64,000 nucleotides of DNA from Platanthera guangdongensis. Taxonomy: Eukaryota > Streptophyta > Magnoliopsida > Asparagales > Orchidaceae. The stretch is taken from NCBI GenBank assembly GCA_039583875.1, contig CM077153.1, positions 116,370,568 to 116,434,567 of the forward strand, read 5' to 3'. Shown here piece after piece: positions 43,406-52,652 of this stretch. Every line of letters starts with the position of its first letter. The stretch's first letter is position 1. The notes beneath the pieces are model-generated. The model ran no database searches, was not told where the DNA came from, and worked only from the letters and a program-made list of their open reading frames with translations. The position numbers and the translations under genes are program-made.

Positions 43406-45717
43406 TGTAACACCACATATCCGTCACATAGCATAAAGCAGTAGGTCCGGCCGGGGCCCGACGTCGTATGCCACAGACAGACCGGGTGGTTACTTATGGA
43501 AACCATCCAACCAATCTCAACGTCCTACACAGAGCATTCTAGCGGAAGCAGTTTATAAAAGTTGCAAGAAAGAACCCAGCATTAGAGCATGAATGTCCAC
43601 TAGAACAGAATAGGAATGTTGTACAAATACCCAAAACAAGCCTTAAGGCCTTACAAAATGTTTCACTTGAATATTACATGTTTTACAAACCACGGCACGC
43701 AGGCCGGTCATACATGAATAAAACAGTAAACACTTCCATTTGGGCCTTCGAGGGCCGGCTTCGCAAAAAGGGCTTTAGCCCGCTATTGACCGCTTGGTCC
43801 AGCTGCACCTGTAAGCAACAAACCACCGCACGGTGGAAAAACAAGGCAACGGTCAGCAATGCTGACCAAATTATAACGATCCCGCCCCCAACTCGGGGCG
43901 GCGATGCTCCTTCCCTGCATTTCATTAGCATAAGCACGTAATGTATATCAATAGCCATATCATCACAGACGTTGGCTCGTACGGCCACACGCCCCGTGCA
44001 CTCAGGGCACATTCTCGGTGAACCGGTCGATGTCACGTCAATTAAAGCCATTAACATTCCGGACTCACCGCCGCCACTTAGACGTCCAAACCTATGAGCA
44101 ATTTGTCTTCTTGGCATGGGTCACGTCAATTTAAGCCATTGACCGCCGAAGACTCACATCTATGCCAACGGCAAGTGCCACGTAACCTTAGGTCTCTTTA
44201 ACCGAACGACATAGAGCGGGTACGGTTCCATTTAACCCATGCTCACATCGCAACGGCAATTTAAGTCATTTGCGCGGGTCAAACTTCCACCGAGTCCCAT
44301 TCTATCGCAAGTCACATAACTCGGTTATGTTCAAGTTGGCTCTCAGTCCACCAAGTTGGCAAGATCTCGTATCCGCCCAGTTTTCCGGGTTCACCTTTGG
44401 GTTAGTCCCCAAGGCTCCCTGCTGCAATCTACCGCGTAGAAAACCCGAAAAATAACCAATAGCACGGAGTCTTCTCCGGCCTTAAGCAATGCAACATCAC
44501 CGATCCAGACTAACATGTCCGGGTAGGCTTCACACATCATGCCTATGTCTGTTCTCGCATACGGACTCTAAACAACGGGGACTTCACATATCTACCCGAA
44601 GGAACGCCTCCAACTCTCCGCAAACTCGCGAGAGCGGGCTTCCTATGCTAGGAAAGAGAGCCATTCGTGCTCAAGATGAGGATCATTACCCTTGCGTTCC
44701 TCTTTGGCGCCATTGAAAAGTAATCGGATGGAAATCACCGCACTAGCGTTGCCTCCGTGGATCCGGAGTCGGCTTGCGATTCGGAGCTCCGAAGCTCCTC
44801 CAATGGCGGATCTAGCTCCTTCTTCCTCCCTTGGCTCTCCTCTCTCTCCAAGGATTTAGAAAGATGATAAGGTATGAAAAGTGAGGGTTTTCCAAGTCCA
44901 CTCACGGGTATATCCTCTCAGGAACAACCCCCAGCCGTTGGATCTTCAGTTAAAGAAATGAACGGCTTCGATTCGGGGCTGAAATGCCCAATCTGGACCG
45001 AACACGGCCTGGCACACGCCCGTGTCCAGGGCCGTGTGCCTCATTCGCCTTCAGAATCGAATCACCTGGAACCTCACACGGGTATCGAACACGCCCGTGT
45101 TCGATCTGATACGCCCGTGTTCCACCTCACACGGTCGTGTGGCCGGCCGTGTACCCCATGATTTTTCCCCATTTTCAACCCGAGCACTGCACGGGTTCTA
45201 GGACACGCCCGTGTCCTTACCCGTGTCACCTTGACACGCCTGGACCCCAGGCCGTGTACACGGTCTCGACACTCGACAATTCGTCGAGCGAAGATCGTCG
45301 ACCTATTGCCACGGCCTTGGACACGCCCGTGTCCTAGGCCGTGTGCCTTGTCTCGACACATTGTCGACACCAAAGTGTCGACTTCCCGGGATGAGTGTCG
45401 ATACGGGTCGACACGCCCTGCGACACACCCGTATCGCAGGCTGTGTTCCATGTCTCGACACATTGTCAACACCAAAGTGTCGACTTCGCGGCTAAGTGTC
45501 GACACGGGTCGACACGCCCTGCGACACGCCCGTGTCACAGGCCGTGTGCCCAGTCTCGACACAATGTCGAGGCCAAAGTGTCGACTTCCCGTCTCAGTGT
45601 CGACACAGGCTCGACACGCCCTGGGACACGCCCGTGTCCCAGGCCGTGTGCCTGCTTCCAGAACCCAAACTGGCCCAAAATGTCCCCCTTTGCTCCTTTG
45701 AGTTTGGGGGCGTTACA
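43406..45717 (-). repeat. E6 5' LTR
   Basis: Starts TGTAACACCACATATCCG and ends GGGGGCGTTACA. It is homologous to 36474-38778 with scattered substitutions. The palindromic CACGCCCGTGTC array lies at 45000-45660. Confidence 0.93.
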
Positions 45718-45827
45718 GGGTGCATGGTCTACAGACATGGTTAGGCTGAACCCTTTCGAGCGTGGTGCTGTGGGTGCCGGCGGCCATCCGTGCAAGCATG
45801 GTGCTATGGAGGCCGTTACACGTCCTA
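45718..45827 (+). repeat. SINE-like copy c, right part
   Basis: Starts with the repeated GGGTG and continues GCATGGTCTACAGACATGG, GAACCCTTTCGAGCGTGGTG and GGAGGCCGTTACA, matching the minus-strand body of copy b. It ends abruptly at CGTCCTACC, which belongs to the LTR fragment E7. Confidence 0.72.
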
Positions 45828-46360
45828 CCACAAAGCATTCTAGCGGAAGCATTTTAAGTTATGAACCCATAACGAACAAGTATGTCCACTATACGACAAG
45901 AATGATATAAATACATCTCACACATGTTTCAGTCGTAGCCTTATTACAACTGTTTCATATACAACAAGTGGTTTCATACATCGGCACGCAGGCCGACCAC
46001 ACATGAAAACAGTAACCATCGCTTTTGGGCCTTCGAGGGCCAGCCAACTACAGCACATGGGCTTCACCCCGCTACTTTCCACTTGGCTCTCCAGCACCTG
46101 CTCAAAAGGGCCCACCAAAATGTGATAAACAAAGCAACGGTCAGCATTTTGCTGACCCGTTTATAACGATTCCACCCCTTACTCGGGGCAGCGTTTCTCC
46201 ATCCGTGCAAACAAGGCATAACACACACACATATATATAATGTCAACGACAAAGTGCATTTAAGCACCATTCACCACAGACGTTGGCCCAACGACCACAC
46301 TCCTTGTGCACACCGGGCACATTTTCGGTGTACCGGGCTCCCCCGTGTAACACCACCGTT
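45828..46360 (-). repeat. E7 left: gypsy LTR fragment related to E4/E6
   Basis: CATTCTAGCGGAAGCA, GGCACGCAGGCC, GGGCCTTCGAGGGCC and GGTCAGCA...TGCTGACC occur in the same order and orientation as at 36600-36970 of the E6 LTR but with clear divergence, so this is another subfamily. The first 245 bases are an inverted copy of 46811-47061. Confidence 0.75.
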
Positions 46361-46361
46361 T

Positions 46362-46520
46362 AGAGGTCCATGACTTAATAGTAACTTTGTCATTCAGAGG
46401 TACTTAATTTAACGACTATGGCGTTCAGAGGTAATGAACTTAACGACAAACTGCCCATTTAGAGGTACTTAACTTAATGACTTTGTCGTTCAGAGGTAAT
46501 TAGCTTGATGACATAGTAAT
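46362..46520. repeat. Short tandem repeats, TTCAGAGGTACTTAATTTAACGAC type
   Basis: Four to five imperfect units of about 35-40 bp built on CATTCAGAGGTAATTAACTTAACGAC. They lie in the loop between the inverted E7 arms. The loop remainder (46521-46810) holds nothing I recognise. Confidence 0.7.
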
Positions 46521-46810
46521 TGGCCATTTCGGCACAATTCATCATAAGCCACATGGCTCTTTACCACTTCAGGCTGGTACATACCATTTCTGGGCCATTT
46601 AGGCTCACAGCTTCACACACAATGGCCCCCGGGTCTCTTCGAGACAGACCACACAAAATTCCAGCTCACTCGGAGCTATCGCCTGGCGACACTCACTGTC
46701 GCCCGGTGACATCAACAGTTCACAAAACTGTGATCATTCCTGGGTATTTTCCTGGAAATTCTTACAGTACTTTGGTGCAGCAGCCTGCACACCCAGTGAC
46801 TCTGAATTCA

Positions 46811-47061
46811 GCGGGCTAAAGCCCATGTGCTGCAGTTGGCTGGCCCTCGAAGGCCCAAAAGCGATGTTACTGTTTTCATGTGTGGCCGGCCTGCGTGCCG
46901 ATGTATGAAACCACTTGTTGTATATGAAACCGTTATAATAAGGCTACGACCGAAACATGTGTGAAATGTATTTATATCATTCCTGTTGTATAGTGGACAT
47001 ACTCGTTCATTATGGGTTCATAACTTAAAATGCTTCCGCTAGAATGCTTTATAGTAGGACG
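46811..47061 (+). repeat. E7 right: inverted LTR fragment
   Basis: Near-perfect reverse complement of 45828-46072: GCGGGCTAAAGCCCATGTGC through GGCACGCAGGCC to TGCTTCCGCTAGAATGC and GTAGGACG. Arms of about 245-250 bp with a loop of about 740 bp. Confidence 0.85.
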
Positions 47062-47090
47062 CGTTTCTACTTGAACTTGGATTTGGAAAT

Positions 47091-48506
47091 TATTGGAACT
47101 GATGTTTCACATTCCCTGTGTTTGAGAATGTTTGTTGATAGAATGTGCAGGTTGTCAGTTGCAAGCAACAGAGAAGGCTCATATGGATGCTACCGCCAGG
47201 TGCTAGCACTAACGCGCCGCGCTAGCCCGTCGACGAATATTGAGAGAAGAAGCGTCGACACTCTGGGCTACTGCCAGGCATTAGTACTACCGCAGGCGCT
47301 AACGCGACGATTTATTTGGACCTAATGCTCTGGATTGTTTCGGCGCTAGCTCTACCGCGCCGCGCTAGGTCTTCGACGAGTTTCAAAGGCAGAAATGTCA
47401 AGCTCAGCGCTACCGCCAGGCGACTGGATTACCGCAGACGGTAACTTAACGATTTATTCGGTCCTAGTGCTCTTGAAGATTTTGGCGGTAGCACCTACCG
47501 TGCGGCGCTAGCCTTGTCAAATGGATGTTTCCTTTTCAGGAACCTCGCACCCTATATTACCGCGTGGCGCTAGCTCAAATGAAAAGGCAAAAGATCGTTT
47601 CGAAGACTATTTTTCAGTTTTGGAGGACAGCTGTCACAACAAGCGCGCGAAACTACCGCAAGAGCTTGTCTTACCGCCGGAGGTAGCCTGTTTTCACGAA
47701 GACGTATAAAAGCTACTATGTTTCCTATTGTCATTACAGCTCCAAGATGAATTTTGACGAAGGGTTTCTTAACTCCAGATTTCGGCCGCCTCCTTGCGCC
47801 CGTCTCCACGAGTCTTCGTCAAAGTTGAAGGAAGCCTTCTCCCTCCCGTTCGTGAATGAAGAACTCCGGCAATCCAGAATCTTCATCGACCACTGAGAAC
47901 CGACCGGTTGCTAGCCAACGAATATCTCAAGCACCGGCCGTAGATCGCACACCGGAGAAGTCATCAAGAGGGAGAACTTCATTTTCTTATCGTTTTTTAC
48001 TTTTAATCTTTGTACTCTTTTTCTATTTTTTGTTTAGTTTTTCAGTAAGGAAAATCGACCGGAGAGGGTTGTCGGAATCCGAGAAGGATTCCACGATAAA
48101 TTGTCCCGGGATTTGGGACGTCTAGATCGGAGGATCTAGCGGGGCTCTAAGACCCTCCCTTGTGTGGAGGTGAAGAGTGGGCTCTAAGACCCTTCCTTGT
48201 GTGGAGGTGAAGAGTGGGCTTGAATGCCTTTCCTGGATGGAAAGGGTGAGAGCCAACCGGTCATAGTTTGGTCGGTATATAAATCAAAAGAATCTTTATT
48301 CTCTTCGTCTCTGATCTTTGACGCCATGAAGATCAAGTTTTGATGTATACTCATCTTGTACTGTTTTTCATTGTTGATTTAATGCAATGAAATTGTTTTC
48401 TCTGTGATTTTTTTGGTGTGTGAAACTTTTAAATTCAATAAATTTTAGCAAACCTTATTCACCCCCCCCCCCCCCCCCTCTCTAAGGTTGGTCACTAGAT
48501 CCAACA
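47091..48506 (+). repeat. E8a 5' LTR
   Basis: Begins TATTGGAACTGATG where its partner implies TGTTGGGACCGATG, so the terminal TG has mutated, and ends GATCCAACA. CpG-rich inverted words (GCTACCGCCAGG, CTACCGCGCCGCGCTAG) fill 47190-47700; a TATAAAAG box lies at 47705. Open stretches 47521-47709 and 47856-48125 have no known domain. Confidence 0.82.
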
Positions 48507-48508
48507 AG

Positions 48509-48521
48509 TGGTATCAGAGCC
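48509..48521 (+). other. E8a primer binding site (initiator Met tRNA)
   Basis: TGGTATCAGAGCC two bases after the LTR end. Confidence 0.88.
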
Positions 48522-48555
48522 AGGTTATTCCAAATCGGTTTCACCACCGGGAATA

Positions 48556-48995
48556 ATGGTCAACCCTGACCTTGAATCGACGAGTGGGGATGAAAAATTA
48601 TACACTGAAAATAAGTCTGCACCACCTTTATTCGTAGGATTGAATTATAACGAATGGAGAACACTGATGAAGAAATTCTTTACATTACTAGATGTAGAAG
48701 TTTGGAACATGACGTGTGTCAAGCCCCCGAATAATTTAAATAAGCACGAATGTTATTTGAATGCCAAATCTATGAATAGTCTATTATGTGGGCTTGGACA
48801 GGGCATCTTCAAAATTATCTATACGCTTCCAACTGCATATGATATCTGGAAATTTCTTGAGTTAATGTATAGTTCTCCCTCTACAGATCATGAAATAGAG
48901 CAGTGCCTTATGGATCCTAGTGAAGGGTCGAACGAAGACTTATGCCTGGAGACGGACACATCAAACACATCAAGCCAAGATGAAGATGACAAAGG
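48556..48995 (+). pseudogene. E8a gag fragment
   Basis: The ATG at 48556 gives MVNPDLESTSGDEKLY, then the copia Gag pattern PPLFVGLNYNEWRTLMKKFF, NLNKHECYLNAKSMNSLLCG and LPTAYDIWKFLELMY, with an acidic DEDDKG end. The frame runs a few codons into the E8b LTR before stopping at 49020. The remaining Gag and all of pol are missing. Confidence 0.8.
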
Positions 48996-50446
48996 TGTTG
49001 AATCTAGTGGCCAACCTTAGAGGGGGGTGAATAAGGATTGTGAACATTTATTGAATTTAAAAAACTTCACAAACCAAAACAATCACAGAGAGGAGAGTCT
49101 CATTGCATTAAACCAATAACGAAAGACAGTACAAGATGAATATACATCAAAACTTGATCTTTATGGCGTCAAAGACCAGAGACGAAGAGAATGAAGATTC
49201 TTTTGGTTTATATACCGACCAAACTGTGACCGGTTGGCTCTCACCCTTTCCCTCCAGGAAAGGCATTCAATCTCACTCTTCACCTCCACACAAGGAAGGG
49301 TCTTAGAGTGCACTCTTCACCTCCACACAAGAGAGGGTCTTAGAGCCTAGCTAGATCCTCCAATCTAGACGTGCCAAATCTCTGGCGATTTATGCGGAAT
49401 CCTTCCCGGATTCTGACGACCCTCTCCGGTTGATTTTCCTCACCGAAAACTAAATAGTAAATAGAAAAGGAGTACAGAGATTAAAAGTAAAGACGATAAT
49501 TAATATGAAGTTCTCCCTCTTGATGACTTCTCCAGTGTGCGATCTATGGCCGGTGCTTGAGATCTTTGTTGGCTAGCAACCGGTCGGTTCTCAAAGGTCG
49601 ATGAAGATTCTAGATTGCCAGAGTTCTTCATTCACGAACGGGAGGGATAAGACTTCCTTCAACTTGGATGAAGACAAGTGGAGATGGGCGCAAGGAGGAG
49701 GCCGAAATCTAGAGTTCAGAAACCCTTCATCAAAATTCGTCTTGGATCCGTCATGACAACAGGAAACGCAGCGGCTTTTATATGTCTTCATGAAAACAGT
49801 CTACCGCTGGCGGTAAGACTAGCGTCTGCGGTAGTTTCGCGTGCTTTCTGTGCCAGCTATCATCCAAATCTGGAAAGTAGTCTTCGAAACGATCTTTTGC
49901 ATTTTCATTTGAACAAGCGCCGCGCAGTAGGGCTTACTGCCGCGCGGTACCATAAGATGTGACATTCTTGAGAAGGCAACATCTGTTTGGTAAAGCTAGC
50001 ATCGCGCGGTAGGTGCTACCGCCGAAATCTTCCAGAGCACTAAGACCGAATAAATCGTTCAGTTACCGCCTACGGTAATCCAGTCACCTGGCGGTAGCGC
50101 TGAGCTCGACGTTTCTACCTTCGAAACTCATCGAAGACCTAGCGCGACGCGGTAGAGCTAGCGCCGAAACCATCCAGAGCGCTAGGTCCAAATAAATCGT
50201 CACGTTAGCGCCTGCGGTAGTACTAACGCCTGGCGGTATACCAGAGTCTCGAGGCTTCTACTCGAGACATTCGTCGACTGGCTAGCGTGGCGAGTTAGTG
50301 CTAGCGCCTGGCGGTAGCATCCATATGAGCCTTCTTTGTAGCTTACACCTGACAACCTGCACACTCTATCAACATACAACATGATCAAATACAACCGGGG
50401 ATTTGATATTCTCAAACACAGGGAATGTGAAACATCGGTCCCAACA
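48996..50446 (-). repeat. E8b 3' LTR
   Basis: Reverse complement relative of the E8a LTR, with the same G/C-tract (GAGGGGGGTGAATAAGG at 49019), CpG-rich inverted words (49800-50310), and ends TGTT...CAACA. By eye it is clearly more diverged from E8a than the two E5 LTRs are from each other, so E8a and E8b are different copies. Confidence 0.85.
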
Positions 50447-50460
50447 AACTCCCCCTTTTG
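50447..50460 (-). other. E8b polypurine tract
   Basis: Plus AACTCCCCCTTTTG, minus CAAAAGGGGGAGTT, adjacent to the LTR. Further CTCCCCC(T/C) words at 50578, 50593, 50630 and 50701 resemble it. Confidence 0.8.
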
Positions 50461-51863
50461 ATAATATCAAATCTCGTTCATGATAAATAATGCATGAGAT
50501 AGAGTGCATATAGAAAATAAGAATTATAGGCTACCATCAGGTTGCATTATATATGTGGCTCTACACATTCGACTTGCTCCCCCTATCTATGTGTTGCTCC
50601 CCCCATCTATGTGCACACAATTGAAGCATGCTCCCCCTACATTTGACCTCACCTAACCCGTGATGCATACTCATGACCAAACTCATGAACCAATTTATTC
50701 TCCCCCTTTGATAATATCAAAAGGGTGGGCAAGGCCTACACGACATGCATGATGAAAATAGGAGATATGATGATGATTTAGACAAACAGCAGATAGTGCA
50801 CACACACGACAAGTTTTGAAATAATAAGCATAGAGAGGACCCAAAACTAAAAGCAAATCAGAAAATTGGAAATGCGTGGGTCATAGAATAGAGCAAGATA
50901 GATAAAAATATTTTTCAGATTTCAGATAAATTGGACAGCACAGACTAAACTAAGCATACAATGAGAACGACTACAATGCTAGATGAGTTAAGAGGTAAAT
51001 CACATTGAACAAACATTGGAAATGTCACGAGTGTAAATCGTGTGCAAGCATATGATGTGCACAAAACATATAGTGCATCTTCAGTCCAATTATTATGCAT
51101 GGAAGCATTAAATAAGGCAATGACATGTGAACGTGTAGCATCAAAAGAGAGAAAACACTCATTCGAAATATCACAGTTTACATGTTTATCTCGATCCGAT
51201 AAAATGCTAACCCAAGATAAATAAAGTGAATGATAATGTCATATGTCCACCTAAGGCATCCGAGATATGAACTAGGGGCACTAAGCATAAGGTATGGTCT
51301 ATACAGGAGATCGAAATGATTTTTTTATCCAAGGTGCTCATCCTCACAATGCTCAAAAAGTCTTATCAGGAGGAGTGAGTAGTGCTTGGGGGGGTCCTTT
51401 TCATGTGATATTATAGCTACCATATTATTTTTGATTGTTGTTTTGAGCTATCACATTTATCTCTTTTGAATACACGGAACCCCAAGTCAATCGAAATCTA
51501 CCCACATAGGTAGATACACTTTAACTTGTAGACATAAGACCTTAGCACTAAGATTTGGCCCGCAGTTTTAATCTCAATAAAGCATATGTGTGTCGTGACA
51601 TTGATTATTCAACATATTTCTAACACATTAAGATACAATATCACGAGTTATGGCATGTAGATCTATAATTTATTCATGAGTGCTCTGTCTAGAGATGTGT
51701 GAATAGTGAAATCATTCCTCTATCTAAATCCTCACACACACCTAGAGGCATAGTCAACTTACATGCACATATAATGTCGCACTCAATAGCTAAGCACTTA
51801 CAAATTCAGCCCACAATGACCGGCGGAATAATGTTTGGATAGATTAACCATCTAAACGCATAC
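50461..51863 (-). other. E8b 3' untranslated region
   Basis: AT-rich, no ORF of note on either strand. Near 50570-50720 there are at least four extra polypurine-like tracts on the minus strand, a feature reported for Sireviruses. No RNase H or integrase remains are recognisable. Confidence 0.6.
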
Positions 51864-52600
51864 TGTTGAAGCCAGGAAAAGTCCTAACCTCAGAATTCGG
51901 ACCAATGCCGCCTAAGGTTACCGGCTCAGAAGCTAGATCAGACGGCTAGGGTGACTAGGATGAAGAATCAGGTCAAACTGGACCCCAGATGTTGCGGCAG
52001 GAAGGTCCCCCCACGTACCCGGATGCTCGAAATGAGCAAGCCCTTCTCCACCAAAGATGGTTGAACTGGGTATGAGGGAAGCTAGCTGACAAATTCACAA
52101 GGTCGCGGGTTGCTCTCTAAGGAAAAGGAATCCAAAGACTCAGCAAGTATCTCGAAAATGAAGCGCGCGAGTATCCTGCCGAGGATTTCCAGGTGCCTCA
52201 CCTCGTACCCCTGGGGTCCTATTTATAGGCAAATCCAAGGAGGGGGGTCATATTTATACCCCACCCCCTGGCGACTAGGCGACTTCCAGAGGAACTCGCA
52301 CGGGCTGGGCGAGTATCTCGCCTAGTCGCCTACCTGGAGAGTATGCGAGGGGAGCTCGCCTATACTCGCTCAGGCCTTCTGCGATCTTGTATGTTGCCTT
52401 TGACTCCTGTCTTGACTCGCTGACCTTGACTTCTGCTGACCCGGCTGTGGTAGGATCCATCCTCGACAAATACGGGTTGTACACAATCTCTGCTCTTTTC
52501 GAGCGATGTAGGAACTCAGAAAGAAACATCCAACGCTTATTCGGTGAGCTGCTGTGCCGAGTATCTGGATTGCTCGCCTCTGATAACTGCCTGCCGATCT
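51864..52600 (-). repeat. E9 3' LTR, right edge not determined
   Basis: Left edge TGTTGAAGCC at 51864 after unrelated E8b sequence. Minus-strand TATA boxes at 52219-52228 (CTATAAATAG) and near 52250 (GGTATAAATATG) mark it as LTR promoter sequence. CTCGCCTA/GCGAGTAT words recur. No second LTR is in the window, so the right edge could lie well past 52600. Confidence 0.6.
52219..52228 (-). promoter_or_regulatory. E9 LTR TATA box
   Basis: CTATAAATAG on the minus strand, followed by GGACCCC. Identical to the two plus-strand boxes at 52601 and 54769. Confidence 0.6.
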
Positions 52601-52610
52601 CTATAAATAG
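52601..52610 (+). promoter_or_regulatory. TATA box of the first antisense gene
   Basis: CTATAAATAG followed by GGGGGG; the ATG at 52653 lies 43 bases downstream. It is about 380 bp from the opposite-facing LTR box, so the two could form a bidirectional promoter. Confidence 0.6.
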
Positions 52611-52652
52611 GGGGGCATGGTTCTTCAGCCGGATTTTCAGAACTCGGGCATA

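Larger units (their letters stand above)
36474..45717 (-). mobile_element. E6: full-length Ty3/gypsy chromovirus inserted in a SINE-like copy
   Basis: Both LTRs (36474-38778 and 43406-45717), primer binding site and polypurine tract are present on the minus strand. The flanks are GGGTG on both sides (36469-36473 and 45718-45722), a perfect 5-bp target duplication, and joining the flanks restores SINE-like copy c. It belongs to the same family as E4. Internal genes carry at least one stop and several frameshifts, and the protease active site is destroyed. Confidence 0.95.
47091..48995 (+). mobile_element. E8a: Sirevirus-like copia, 5' end only (LTR, primer site, gag fragment)
   Basis: Plus-oriented 5' LTR (47091-48506), primer binding site and about 150 codons of gag, cut by a second, minus-oriented copy (E8b) at 48996. 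The C-tract close to the LTR end (48462-48479, after TTCA and followed by CTCTCTAAGG) parallels that of E5. The rest of the element is not in the window. Confidence 0.82.
48996..51863 (-). mobile_element. E8b: Sirevirus-like copia, 3' end only (3' LTR and 3' untranslated region)
   Basis: Minus-oriented LTR 48996-50446 followed on its right by a polypurine tract and 1.4 kb of non-coding sequence, then cut at 51864 by E9. Its left LTR edge (TGTTGAATCTAG) directly follows gag of E8a, with AAAGG as the possible target duplication. The other duplication and the 5' part are not present. Confidence 0.8.
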
